This document shows, one piece after another, positions 7,481 through 16,747 of a stretch of DNA of 64,000 nucleotides. A program made the position numbers and the translations under genes. The DNA is from an uncultured Balneola sp. (GTDB lineage: Bacteria > Bacteroidota > Rhodothermia > Balneolales > Balneolaceae): contig CAJXQC010000012.1 of assembly GCA_913058495.1 (NCBI GenBank), positions 1 through 64,000 of the forward strand, read 5' to 3'. The stretch's first letter is position 1. Every line of letters begins with the position of its first letter. The notes under the pieces are model-generated. The model was not told the origin of the DNA. It saw nothing but the letters and a program-made list of their open reading frames with translations, and searched no databases.

Positions 7481-9580
7481 TTATTGTTCACTCTTTTCGG
7501 ATTTCTCCTCAGGATCGTCTTTCTTATCCGAAGTTTTCTCGGTCCCGTTTGTTGAAGAGTTTTCTTGTTTTTTATCTTCAGAATCGGATTCAATTACATC
7601 ATCTACCACTTCCGCATCAGGAGTAGTGTACTCTTCATAAGTGGTCTTTGTATCGAAAGGTCTTTTTCCTATCAATTTCTCCAGATCAGATTGATAAAGC
7701 ATTTCTTTTTCAAGCAATTCCTTAGCAAGGATCTCTAATTCTTTCTTTTTTCCCTGAAGAAGTTTCTTTGTTCGTTGATAAGCTTCATCAATGATCTTCT
7801 TGACCTCTTCATCAATAATCTGAGCTGTAGACTCAGAATAGGGCTTCTGGAAGTTGTATTCGCTTTGCTTGGAATCATAAAAAGACACGTTTCCGATCTT
7901 ATCATTCAGCCCATACACAGAAACCATGCTGTAAGCCATCTTTGTAATTCTTTCCAGGTCACTTAAGGCTCCTGTAGATATCTTTCCGAAAACGATCTCT
8001 TCTGCCGCTCTACCACCTAAAGTCATACACATTTCGTCCATTAACTGTTCGGTTTGATGTAGGAACTGTTCTTTAGGTAAATACTGAGCATAACCTAGTG
8101 CAGCCAATCCTCTCGGTACTATAGATACCTTTACTAACGGATTTGCATGTTCCAGATACCAACCGGCAACAGCATGACCTGCTTCATGATATGCAACGAT
8201 TTTTTTCTCTTCCGGAGAAATGATCTTATTCTTTTTCTCAAGCCCGCCTATCACTCTGTCAATGGCGCTCTCGAAGTCATCCATGTCTACCGCCTTTTTA
8301 TCCTTTCTGGCGGCAATTAAAGCAGCTTCATTACAAACATTAGCGATTTCAGCACCTGCAAAACCCGGTGTTTGTGCAGAAAGCTTCTTTGACTCAACTT
8401 CTTTACTAAGCTTAAGAGGTTTCAGGTGAACTTTAAAAATAGCTTCTCTTCCATTTTTATCGGGCTTGTCAATACTGATCTGTCTGTCAAATCTACCCGG
8501 ACGCAATAATGCGTTATCCAAAACATCAGGTCGGTTGGTAGCCGCAAGAATGATCACACCTGAATCCGTTGCAAATCCATCCATTTCTACCAGTAATGAG
8601 TTCAGAGTGTTTTCTCTTTCATCATTTGATCCCGGCATTTGTCCTTTACCTCTGGATCTACCGATAGCATCAATCTCATCAATAAAAATAATACAAGGTG
8701 CTTTTTCTTTTGCTTGTTTGAAAAGATCACGGACTCGTGCAGCTCCTACACCCACAAACATCTCCACAAAATCAGAACCTGAAAGTGAGAAAAACGGAAC
8801 TTCGGCTTCGCCTGCCACTGCCTTTGCAAGTAATGTTTTTCCGGTTCCCGGAGCTCCAACTAAAAGTGCACCTTTTGGAATCTTACCACCAAGTTTTGTG
8901 TATTTAGTTGGCGACTTTAAAAAATCTACAATTTCTTTTACTTCTTCTTTCGCTTCATCAAGTCCTGCCACATCTTTGAATGTTGTTTTTGTATCAGTCT
9001 GTTTGTCGTAAAGAGAAGCTTTGTTTTTACCGATGTTCAGAACCTGTTGTCCCGGATTCATTCTTCTCAGGATCAACACCCAAAAACCGATTGCTAAAGC
9101 GATCATGATCAGCCAAACAAAAACACCGCTGAACCAATCTTCTTCAATAGTTACTTCATATTCTACATCATTGGCATCCAGAACGGGACGGATATCATCG
9201 CCGCGCAACATAGTAGTTCTGAATCTCAGGTAAGATTCATCTTCTCCACCCAGGTTAAAGCTATTGTCATCCTCTTGAGCAGGAGCATTTACAATTCCTT
9301 CAGCAAGAGCTTTTTGGGTATACTTTCCCTCTATATAAGAACCATTCTTGATGAGAATTTCTTCAACATACCCATTCTCCACATGCTCCAGGAAAATACT
9401 GTATTTGATATTATTGGTTACCTGAACTCCTGAATAAATGAACTGAGCTACAAGAAGTACTAAAAATATTACAAGAAATCCCCATGTCGGAAACTTTGGA
9501 GTTTTCGACTTATCCTTTGAATCAGAATTTTTCTCAGGTGCTTTAATTTTCTTTTTTGGAGCGGATTTTTTATCTGCCAT
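7481..9580 (-). CDS. ftsH: ATP-dependent zinc metalloprotease FtsH
   Basis: 699 residues in classic FtsH order: a charged cytosolic N-terminus, membrane span (about 33-51), periplasmic domain, second span (about 153-172), AAA+ module with Walker A GAPGTGKT at 242-249 and Walker B IIFIDEID at 297-304, then the zinc protease site HEAGH at 465-469. A long acidic/Lys-rich tail follows residue 640 ([14 protein letters not shown]...), longer than in E. coli but usual in Bacteroidota. It is a membrane-anchored hexamer that removes damaged membrane proteins and short-lived regulators. A TAnnTTTG-type box lies 32 bases upstream of the ATG. Confidence 0.97.
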   Translation of the reverse strand: MADKKSAPKKKIKAPEKNSDSKDKSKTPKFPTWGFLVIFLVLLVAQFIYSGVQVTNNIKYSIFLEHVENGYVEEILIKNGSYIEGKYTQKALAEGIVNAPAQEDDNSFNLGGEDESYLRFRTTMLRGDDIRPVLDANDVEYEVTIEEDWFSGVFVWLIMIALAIGFWVLILRRMNPGQQVLNIGKNKASLYDKQTDTKTTFKDVAGLDEAKEEVKEIVDFLKSPTKYTKLGGKIPKGALLVGAPGTGKTLLAKAVAGEAEVPFFSLSGSDFVEMFVGVGAARVRDLFKQAKEKAPCIIFIDEIDAIGRSRGKGQMPGSNDERENTLNSLLVEMDGFATDSGVIILAATNRPDVLDNALLRPGRFDRQISIDKPDKNGREAIFKVHLKPLKLSKEVESKKLSAQTPGFAGAEIANVCNEAALIAARKDKKAVDMDDFESAIDRVIGGLEKKNKIISPEEKKIVAYHEAGHAVAGWYLEHANPLVKVSIVPRGLAALGYAQYLPKEQFLHQTEQLMDEMCMTLGGRAAEEIVFGKISTGALSDLERITKMAYSMVSVYGLNDKIGNVSFYDSKQSEYNFQKPYSESTAQIIDEEVKKIIDEAYQRTKKLLQGKKKELEILAKELLEKEMLYQSDLEKLIGKRPFDTKTTYEEYTTPDAEVVDDVIESDSEDKKQENSSTNGTEKTSDKKDDPEEKSEKSEQ

Positions 9581-9611
9581 CTAAATGATATAAACTGATG
9601 TTAGTGAGTCT

Positions 9612-9619
9612 CAAATATA
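9612..9619 (-). promoter_or_regulatory. Candidate -7 box of the ftsH promoter
   Basis: On the minus strand the sequence is TATATTTG, an exact match to the Bacteroidota -7 consensus TAnnTTTG, and the ftsH ATG is 31 bases further on. I see no good TTG box at the expected distance upstream, so only the -7 half is supported. Confidence 0.45.
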
Positions 9620-9691
9620 CACATTAAATATATCTTTGAGGGGTCTGCTTATTTAAACTAGGTTAAGTCAAAAAACGTGCCATAGGTTTTT

Positions 9692-10720
9692 TTATGACAA
9701 ATCATCAAAAGAAATAACATCTCCTTCTGCTGTTTGCATTTTCATGCCATCTTCTTTGGGGACCATTCGCCCGACAACAGAGAAGTCCTTGAATTGTTCT
9801 ACAAATTTTTCCACTTCTTCTTCAGGTAATGTGAATACTATTTCCAGATCTTCTCCCCCGAATAGCGCATATCGATCTACATCTTCTTCCATTTCATCTG
9901 CAACATGACGTGTTTCTACTGCAACAGGGATCGCCGCTTGATAGAGGTAAGCTCCTAAATCTGACGCATTGGCAATCTGACTTACTTCATGAACCAATCC
10001 TTGTGTAACATCTATCATCGAAGTGGGAACAATGCCATGCTCATTAAGTGAATCAATTAGGTTTTTTCTTGCCGCCGGAACCAATTGACGCTTAACAACA
10101 AATTCATACTCTGAAAGATCCGGCTGAGCGCCTTCATTACCGTGTTCTTCCCAAAATTTCTTTTCACGCATTAAAATTCTAAGTCCTGCGATAGCTGCTC
10201 CCAGATCTCCGGTCACACAAATGGCATCGCCTTGTTTTGCTCCGGATCGATAGGTAACGACTTTGCCATCAACTTCTCCATAAGCCGTAACAGTAATTAC
10301 CATATTTGAGTGATTGGCAGTAATATCACCACCAACAACTTCAACCTCATAATCAAAACCAGCGGAATAGATTCCTTTATAAAGATCATCTATCATTTGA
10401 GTTGATTGGCGATTCGGTACTGCAATATTTATTAAAACCGAAGTTGGTTTTCCGTTCATTGCATATATATCACTGATCGCAGTGCTGACAACTTTATAGC
10501 CCAGATGATGAAGAGGAGTATAAGTTATGTCAAAATGGACTCCTTCAACAAAAGTATCAGATGTAATCAACGAATGTGTTTTACCATCTGTCTTCAAAAC
10601 TGCAGCATCATCGCCAATACCTTTTATGGTAGACTGATTAGTGTGAGAATCATAATCTGTGATCTGCTTGATCAACCCTTCTCTGCCAACACTTTGTATA
10701 CTCTTAAATTCCTGATCCAT
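9692..10720 (-). CDS. thiL: Thiamine-monophosphate kinase ThiL
   Basis: 342 residues from ATG 10720. The longer frame (from 10753) is rejected because it would run through the upstream terminator hairpin, and GGAGACGAG sits at a good ribosome-binding distance before 10720. ThiL phosphorylates thiamine monophosphate to the active cofactor, the last step of the pathway. Family motifs visible: GIGDDAAVL (metal and ATP binding, near residue 36), TSDTFVEGVHFD (near 55), GGDITA and the C-terminal FGGEDLEIVFTL. No other thiamine gene is nearby and no TPP riboswitch was seen upstream. Confidence 0.93.
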   Translation of the reverse strand: MDQEFKSIQSVGREGLIKQITDYDSHTNQSTIKGIGDDAAVLKTDGKTHSLITSDTFVEGVHFDITYTPLHHLGYKVVSTAISDIYAMNGKPTSVLINIAVPNRQSTQMIDDLYKGIYSAGFDYEVEVVGGDITANHSNMVITVTAYGEVDGKVVTYRSGAKQGDAICVTGDLGAAIAGLRILMREKKFWEEHGNEGAQPDLSEYEFVVKRQLVPAARKNLIDSLNEHGIVPTSMIDVTQGLVHEVSQIANASDLGAYLYQAAIPVAVETRHVADEMEEDVDRYALFGGEDLEIVFTLPEEEVEKFVEQFKDFSVVGRMVPKEDGMKMQTAEGDVISFDDLS

Positions 10721-10741
10721 TTTTTCTCGTCTCCAATAAAT

Positions 10742-10774
10742 AAAAAAAGGCAACCATGAACTTCATGGATGCCT
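10742..10774 (-). terminator. Rho-independent terminator of the ExbB/ExbD cluster
   Basis: On the minus strand AGGCATCCATG (10774-10764), loop, CATGGTTGCCT (10758-10748), one internal mismatch, then seven T. It lies 21 bases after the last exbD stop and fixes the thiL start downstream of it. Confidence 0.85.
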
Positions 10775-10794
10775 CAAATTTGTGTAAACCAGAA

Positions 10795-11250
10795 TTAGTT
10801 TCTGGTAGCCTCACTTTTTGTAGAATAATTAATTCTGAAAGTTTGGGCTTTCTTCAATTCTTCCTGTACATCCGTTAAAAGACCAAATTCTGAACTCTCA
10901 TCCACACGAAGTGAAACGATCATTCTTTGTTCTTCGAGTAACTTATCATACATGATCTGTCTGATTGCACCGATATCTTCTTGTATAGAATCGTCGATCT
11001 GAACTTTGTCATTGCCCAATCTATTATTTGGGAGACGCTCAGGACCTATATAGATATAAGAAACCAATCGCTTTTCTTCTATCTTTTCGATATTAGTAGC
11101 TTTAGTTAGATCAATTTTAACTTTCAAAGTCACTTCTCTTAATACAGTGGTAACCATAAAGAAGAAAAGAAGCATAAATACCACATCAGGCATTGCCGAT
11201 GTAGGTACTTCCTGTTTTGTTCCTGCTTGTTTTTTCTTAAAGTGTGCCAT
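10795..11250 (-). CDS. exbD: ExbD/TolR-type biopolymer transport protein (second copy)
   Basis: 151 residues: a short basic cytosolic start (MAHFKKKQAGTKQEV), one membrane helix (about 19-38, VVFMLLFFFMVTTVL) with the conserved Asp in PTSAMPDVVF, and a periplasmic domain. ExbD-type proteins form, with ExbB, an inner-membrane proton channel that powers TonB-dependent uptake or other envelope work. It lies 5 bases after a different exbD, so two non-identical ExbD proteins are made from one operon, a common arrangement in Bacteroidota. Its own C-terminal region diverges from the upstream copy. Confidence 0.88.
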   Translation of the reverse strand: MAHFKKKQAGTKQEVPTSAMPDVVFMLLFFFMVTTVLREVTLKVKIDLTKATNIEKIEEKRLVSYIYIGPERLPNNRLGNDKVQIDDSIQEDIGAIRQIMYDKLLEEQRMIVSLRVDESSEFGLLTDVQEELKKAQTFRINYSTKSEATRN

Positions 11251-11255
11251 TGAAT

Positions 11256-11795
11256 TTACTCCGGATCTGGTTCAGCGATTGAAATTTTCTTAGGATAAAT
11301 ATCATCCACTACTTCTTTTTGATCCTTATTAAGTTGAGAATAATCTCTGCTGAAGTTTTGATTAGCAGCTTCATTTCTTAAAAAAGCATATGCACCAATT
11401 ACCTCATCTAACATATCTATGTAAATTCGATAAGGTGTTTGTCGAACTGTTTTTAACGAAACAATTGCTGCCTGAGGGCTAATTGCAAGCTCCTCGCTGG
11501 CTTCAGGGTTCTTAATAAACTCAATAAGTTTACTCTGAACCTCAGTAATAGGTGTAGGTTCTTCGTCCATCATTATCAGACCGGTTTCATTCACCAGAAT
11601 CTTCATAAGATTCCTTTCCCTTACGGGTGGTGGTTCTTCAGTAGGATCTAATGGCGGAGGTAAAACCATTCCAATTCCGGTATCTACGTTAATTGTAGTT
11701 GTAACCAGGAAAAAGATGAGTAAGAGAAAGGCAATATCCGCCATAGACGAACCATTTATTTCAGCACTTTCTCTTTCACGTTTCTTTAATAGCAT
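11256..11795 (-). CDS. exbD: ExbD/TolR-type biopolymer transport protein (first copy)
   Basis: 179 residues. MLLKKRERESAEINGSSMAD gives the basic start and the essential membrane Asp (Asp20, in MADIAFLLLIFFLVTTTI), followed by a Pro-rich linker (PPPLDPTEEPPPVRE) into the periplasmic domain. It is longer than the copy downstream and has the Pro-rich spacer that copy lacks, so the two probably reach different distances or partners. It is transcribed with the 91-aa membrane protein and exbB upstream (10-base gap). Confidence 0.88.
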   Translation of the reverse strand: MLLKKRERESAEINGSSMADIAFLLLIFFLVTTTINVDTGIGMVLPPPLDPTEEPPPVRERNLMKILVNETGLIMMDEEPTPITEVQSKLIEFIKNPEASEELAISPQAAIVSLKTVRQTPYRIYIDMLDEVIGAYAFLRNEAANQNFSRDYSQLNKDQKEVVDDIYPKKISIAEPDPE

Positions 11796-11805
11796 AATTG
11801 CCTAA

Positions 11806-12081
11806 TTAAAACTTAAAAGTTCCACGAAGTCCGGTAAGAAAGATCGTTCCGATCATAAATACCATCATTACACCGGCAGTCATTACACCGGCTTTTGCAA
11901 AATCTTGACCTAATGCAAAGTATGTAATTGCAAAAACAACTACGGGTACCAGCATTAAAGCGATTCTTTTAAAATCTTGTTTTCCTTGTGTGAGGCTTCG
12001 AATTCCAGAAACGATCATGGCTAAAACTCCACCAACAATCATTAAACCGGCAAGTCCAACACTTAAGCTTACAATATTCAT
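11806..12081 (-). CDS. Small three-helix membrane protein in the ExbB/ExbD operon
   Basis: 91 residues, almost all membrane: helices at about 5-27, 41-60 and 66-87, separated by short basic loops (RSLTQGKQDFKR). I know no characterised name for it; small proteins of this kind sit between exbB and exbD in many Bacteroidota genomes. The position, 36 bases after exbB and 10 before exbD on the same strand, suggests an accessory part of the ExbB/D motor. That role is inferred from context only. Confidence 0.7.
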   Translation of the reverse strand: MNIVSLSVGLAGLMIVGGVLAMIVSGIRSLTQGKQDFKRIALMLVPVVVFAITYFALGQDFAKAGVMTAGVMMVFMIGTIFLTGLRGTFKF

Positions 12082-12117
12082 AATAATCTCCTGTTTAACT
12101 TTTTTTGATTGGGATTA

Positions 12118-12837
12118 TTATTCTGAATCTGCGCTGTCATCAACAGAAGGAGTAATCAACGGCTTTCCTTCGTTTAGTAAAATGATAGAATCGATTAGAG
12201 TAATTGAACTTTCTTCCATTTCAGCAATCAAACGGTCAATTTTAGATACACAATAATTGTATCCGATCTGTAGGATAATACCTGCAATCAAACCACCTGC
12301 TGTTGTAAGAAGGGCTACTTTAATACCACCCGCTACAATACTTGGGGAGATATCTGCTGCTGCTTCAATATCATCGAATGCCTGGATCATACCAATTACC
12401 GTTCCAAGGAATCCAAAGAGTGGAGCAATAGCGATAAAAAGAGACAACCATACAAGACCTCTTTCAAGGAAACTCATTTCAATAGAGCCGTATGCTGCAA
12501 TTGCTTTCTCAGCGGCGTCAATACCTTCATCTGAACGCATTAAACCAGCTTGAAAAACAGAAGCAACAGGCCCACGAGTTTGAGCACAAAGTTCTTCAGC
12601 AGCTTCAATACCACCTTCTTGTAAAGCTTCCTGAACATTTACAATGAATTTTCGTGTGTTAATATCTGCAAGGTTCAGGGTAATAATTCTTTCAAGAAAA
12701 ATTGCCAAACCAAGAATTAGTGTAACCAATACCGGCCACATCCATCCACCATCGTTACCTTGATTAAATTTCTCAACGATGATGTTAAAGAAGCCTGCAT
12801 CGGCTTGTAGAAAAAATAGAGCAATCGACGATGTCAT
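12118..12837 (-). CDS. exbB: ExbB/TolQ/MotA-type proton channel protein
   Basis: 239 residues from ATG 12837. A GTG two codons upstream opens the same frame, but GGAG ends five bases before the ATG, so the ATG is the better start. The membrane helix at about 32-52 (WPVLVTLILGLAIFLERII) and a pair at about 130-200 with the typical PLFGFLGTVIGMIQAF motif identify the family. It pairs with the two ExbD proteins downstream to form a proton-driven motor, probably serving TonB receptors such as the one at 4622. Confidence 0.9.
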   Translation of the reverse strand: MTSSIALFFLQADAGFFNIIVEKFNQGNDGGWMWPVLVTLILGLAIFLERIITLNLADINTRKFIVNVQEALQEGGIEAAEELCAQTRGPVASVFQAGLMRSDEGIDAAEKAIAAYGSIEMSFLERGLVWLSLFIAIAPLFGFLGTVIGMIQAFDDIEAAADISPSIVAGGIKVALLTTAGGLIAGIILQIGYNYCVSKIDRLIAEMEESSITLIDSIILLNEGKPLITPSVDDSADSE

Positions 12838-13005
12838 GTCCACTCCGCTTATATTTAATGTTAATGTCTAAGTTTAATGAGGCAAAAGAATAGTTCATTT
12901 TATACTAAATGTCAAAGTATTGGAGCATAGAAAAATTAACTTTAAGCAAACTTTAAACAGTTTTTTTGGTTGCTTTTAATTAGAGTTCTGAGTAAGAGAA
13001 ATTTA

Positions 13006-16000
13006 CTAGAATGTAGCTTTTAAAGTTAATTTAGCTGTATGTATAGTTGGGCGGTCTTCTACAGTTCTTCCATCATACATTAAATTTAATCTTATGAGAT
13101 TACTCACCCTATAACTACTGCTAAGCGACCATATCACGTTACCGCCTCTTCCTGCTCCTTCTGTAAGCTCAAAATTTCCAACTGCATTCGTATCCCCATT
13201 CAACTGCACATTCCTGTATTCCACCGAAGAATTTGCCTGCACTTTTCTCCATAAAAAGAATCTGTTAGTATTGCGAAGTTTTACAATCTGAGCTTCAACA
13301 TTGTCGGTTTCATTAATCCGATCTTTTTTATCACTGAATGAAATCGAAAAACCTGTGCGCCAGGATCGGTTTATTGTTGCTCCAAAACTTTGTTCGATCG
13401 TTTGAGATTTAATATTAAAATTTCGATTTGAAATTGTGCTACTGGAAGTTCTGTTCGTACCTAAAGAGATTTTCGAGTCGCCTTGGATCCTGCTTGTGAT
13501 ATTATATCTGAAATCAACTGCAAAAGCATCCTGATAGATGGTCTGAAGTTCACTACTGCGTCGATTCAAATTTCTCAATTGATTATATCTGATATTCAGA
13601 TCGAATTTGTCGTAAGAAGGAAGCGCGTCTAGTTCTTTTTCAAATGCGAACCTTCCCTGAATGGTGGTAGCTGAATCCCGGAAACTGCTGATATTCAGTA
13701 AATAAATATCAGACAGATCATTTGTGGTGGAGTTTTCTGCTATATCAAATCTGGACCTGAAAATGATCTGATTTAAAAAGGCACTGAACCCATCTTCATT
13801 TTTAAGAAAGCCAAAAGGATTTATTTCATTTCTAAATCTGACCCGAAGATCTATAACAGGAAAAAGCTCATCAGAAGGAAGAAATTGTCTTATATATGTT
13901 CCTTCATTGGGAGTGAGTTCCAGAAAAAACTCGTCCAGTTGCTCTACACCATCATCATTCAGGTCATCCCACACATATTGACCGATCTCGGGACCAACTT
14001 CTATAAACGTTTCCTGCAACAACGCCTGACGTTGAGTATTTACTTCATACAAAAAATTCCCTTCCCAGTTTTCCGAAATTGATGAATAATCAGTATTGGA
14101 TCTTATCAACAAAGATCTCTTATCGGTATTCCCTTCACTTTTAAAATCAGAAGTAAATTCCTTATTTCTGACTGCAATATTATTCTGCGTTGTAAAATAA
14201 TTACTTGGAAATAAATTTATTTGAACGGAATGTTGTATTGATGTAGCCTCATCTCTCAATCGATTCTCAAAAACCCGAAATGAATTTCTGTAAGCCACAG
14301 AATAATCCAGAAGCCATTTACTTGCTTCATATCGCACTCCCGGAGCGCCTTCATAAAACCTTAATGACTGATTAGTTAACGAATCACTTTGCTGATCTCG
14401 CTGAATCCTTTCTTCATGCTCAAAACTAAAATATGGTGTAAAACTTTTATTCAGGTTTTCTTTTGAGAATCGATTAGAAATCCTCCCCTGCTGTCTGAAC
14501 CATTTTCCATTTATCATCTGCAGATCATCGTCACTTTGTATCCACTCTTGATCATAGTTTACCCGGAAACCATTTTCGCTTTGTGTTGCAAAAGCCGAAG
14601 CTTGTCTTTGACCTGAAAAACCGATCCTGTCTATAAATCCATATTCCCCGTTTAGTGAAGTACTGGAATTAAAATCATATCGTGTTACCAATTCATTTGT
14701 TGTTTCCTGTGATTGTTCAAAACCGGTCAGGTTCCATTTCCGGTCAAACTCTACATCTCTTGTTCGCTCAAAGAATTCAAAATTCGATCCCGAATATCTT
14801 CTCTCTGCTTTCAAGCTGAACAATCCTGTTCCGGTCTTTAAGGAATCTATTTGAACGCCTCCCAGATACGAATGATCTGTATTATCTCCATCATCAAGAT
14901 CCGAAAATCTGTTTCGATCATAATCGCTTACTGCCCATTCTCCAAACAAGCGAACATTTTTATTTATCTGATAAGAGCTGTTCAATGCTGCCATTTGCTG
15001 CTCTATTGGAGCAGGTAAAGTCCTGAATGGTTCATATTCTCCCTGATTCGGTCCCACCCATTCAAACAATAACCCGTTTACCGATGTACCTGTTCTTCTG
15101 TAACTTCCCTGAAATTCCCCCACATTCGAAAATCGTACTCTGAAAACAGTTTCATCAGACCCGGGAATATTTTTGAAGATCGTAAATGTCTGGCTATTGA
15201 CAACTGTATCAACCTGAGCATATAGCACATTCCCATTTTCTTCGTCAGGATCAATGCGTTCAGCTCCGGAAACTCTTGCTGCATTTCTGTCATCTCCGGC
15301 CTGACGTAAAATATCGATATCACTTTCTGTAAGTGTTTGCTGTGAAAGCAGATTATTTCCATCAGCCTGACGAATTACCGTAGCTCCGATCTTAAATCTG
15401 TTATTCAGTAAATTTCCTTCTCCTTCCGCTGCTACTAATGTCCGGTTAAAATTCTGATCGATGTATTCATATTCAACAACAATTCTGGTTTCATCTTTGA
15501 TGAGCAGATTATTTGTGAAGTAGATCTCACCCAAACCATAATCGATGATATATTCACCATCCTCACCTCTTTGCACAAGTTGCCCATTGATATAAACTCG
15601 TTCAGTTCCTGCCAAAATGATCACAAATTCTTCATTCTCATTTCCTGTAAGCCTGTACGGTCCCTGAACTCCTTCCAATCCTTGTAAACTTACACTTTTA
15701 AAAACTCCCCGAACCACAGAAGCCGCAGCAGACAGATCTGTAAAACTTGTAGTGTTATATCCCGCAGCTCCCTGTAACCTTCGGTTGAGCTTGGCAAAGG
15801 TACTTTTCTCTAAACTTATGTCCACATCACCCATCTCGATGGTAGTATTCGGAGCCTGAACCTGAATAAAAACTTTATCAAATTCTTTGAGATTCTGAGT
15901 TGTTCCATCCGGTTGAATTGGAATACTTTTATCTGTGAGAACTGCACTAATGGTTACGTCATCTGTCAGTTTTCCGGAAAGCTCGAAATCCAAACCGCTT

Positions 16001-16461
16001 TCAAGGGCAAAATCCTGATTGGTACCCACAATTATTCCACGACTCAGACTTCCTCTTTGCTGAAGATCTGATTCTGTGCTTCTGTTTGTTTGGTTAGATG
16101 AACTAAATCCCGAAAACTTATTAGATGACTCATTATCAAAAATGGAAGAATCCAGAGGTTGAACCGCTTTATCATTATAAAACCTTCTCAGGCTGTATGG
16201 ATAGTATTTAAAACTAACAGTGACGATAGAAATCCCCTGAAAAGAAAATGAATCTGTTTCTCTGAAAATCAGGTTTCCTCGAATGGGATCGTATAACCAA
16301 TTTTGAGTTGGAATAGCTATCGAATCAGATGAGATTTTAATGGACTCCTCCAAGACCCATTCTCCGATGTAATATGCGAAATCAACATTCAGCGAATCAA
16401 TAACAGTTTGGCTTTCTAGTACATTCTGAGCTTTAGATACTCCCGGACACAACAACATCAT
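13006..16461 (-). CDS. Very large beta-rich outer-envelope protein of unknown function
   Basis: At least 1151 residues. The first ATG (16461) leaves only a stub of a signal peptide (MMLLCPGVSKA, cleavage before QN). The frame stays open upstream to a stop at 16534-16536, and the 13 codons just before the ATG encode a basic, hydrophobic n- and h-region (SKQRIYIICAIAG) that would complete it. No ATG, GTG or TTG lies in that stretch, so the start is unclear; a CTG at 16515 is one option. The mature part has an N-terminal domain, then hundreds of residues of alternating strands rich in Asn, Arg and aromatics, ending in KLTLKATF, the C-terminal phenylalanine of outer-membrane barrels. Probably a barrel; function unknown. 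Confidence 0.7.
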   Translation of the reverse strand: MMLLCPGVSKAQNVLESQTVIDSLNVDFAYYIGEWVLEESIKISSDSIAIPTQNWLYDPIRGNLIFRETDSFSFQGISIVTVSFKYYPYSLRRFYNDKAVQPLDSSIFDNESSNKFSGFSSSNQTNRSTESDLQQRGSLSRGIIVGTNQDFALESGLDFELSGKLTDDVTISAVLTDKSIPIQPDGTTQNLKEFDKVFIQVQAPNTTIEMGDVDISLEKSTFAKLNRRLQGAAGYNTTSFTDLSAAASVVRGVFKSVSLQGLEGVQGPYRLTGNENEEFVIILAGTERVYINGQLVQRGEDGEYIIDYGLGEIYFTNNLLIKDETRIVVEYEYIDQNFNRTLVAAEGEGNLLNNRFKIGATVIRQADGNNLLSQQTLTESDIDILRQAGDDRNAARVSGAERIDPDEENGNVLYAQVDTVVNSQTFTIFKNIPGSDETVFRVRFSNVGEFQGSYRRTGTSVNGLLFEWVGPNQGEYEPFRTLPAPIEQQMAALNSSYQINKNVRLFGEWAVSDYDRNRFSDLDDGDNTDHSYLGGVQIDSLKTGTGLFSLKAERRYSGSNFEFFERTRDVEFDRKWNLTGFEQSQETTNELVTRYDFNSSTSLNGEYGFIDRIGFSGQRQASAFATQSENGFRVNYDQEWIQSDDDLQMINGKWFRQQGRISNRFSKENLNKSFTPYFSFEHEERIQRDQQSDSLTNQSLRFYEGAPGVRYEASKWLLDYSVAYRNSFRVFENRLRDEATSIQHSVQINLFPSNYFTTQNNIAVRNKEFTSDFKSEGNTDKRSLLIRSNTDYSSISENWEGNFLYEVNTQRQALLQETFIEVGPEIGQYVWDDLNDDGVEQLDEFFLELTPNEGTYIRQFLPSDELFPVIDLRVRFRNEINPFGFLKNEDGFSAFLNQIIFRSRFDIAENSTTNDLSDIYLLNISSFRDSATTIQGRFAFEKELDALPSYDKFDLNIRYNQLRNLNRRSSELQTIYQDAFAVDFRYNITSRIQGDSKISLGTNRTSSSTISNRNFNIKSQTIEQSFGATINRSWRTGFSISFSDKKDRINETDNVEAQIVKLRNTNRFFLWRKVQANSSVEYRNVQLNGDTNAVGNFELTEGAGRGGNVIWSLSSSYRVSNLIRLNLMYDGRTVEDRPTIHTAKLTLKATF

Positions 16462-16536
16462 ACCTGCTATCGCACATATGATGTAGATTCTTTGTTTTGA
16501 ATGTAAAGCCGTCAGTGTGCCGAAATTTAGTGACTA

Positions 16537-16747
16537 TTACCGTACCTGAATTCAAAAACCGGACAAATCAAAAAAACTGGATCATTCCACGATCAATGCC
16601 TGGACTCTAAATAGAACTTAGATTGTACGAACTTATTCTTAAAGTACAATTTAGACTCCTTCCTTCGCAGGAATGACTTATAATTAATTCTGTTATATAG
16701 AACTCAAGTCATCTAAGGCTAAAGGTTTCGCCGATCAGGGTCAACTT
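16537..16747. other. Intergenic region 3' of dsbD with two hairpins
   Basis: No ORF supported. It holds ATTGTAC/GTACAAT arms at about 16622-16650 and TTCCT-TCGC-AGGAA (16660-16673), the latter resembling the CATTCCTGCGAAGG type of bacterial intergenic repeat. Both lie downstream of dsbD and upstream of the large envelope protein gene; no T run marks a terminator. Confidence 0.6.

Noticed and set aside
8466-9011. 181-aa ORF on the plus strand opposite ftsH
   Set aside because: Antisense to the conserved AAA+ module of ftsH; a Ser/Pro-rich composition arises from reading the conserved codons backward.
10655-10790. TPP riboswitch before thiL
   Set aside because: The stretch is filled by the exbD terminator and a ribosome binding site; no thi-box-like core was found.
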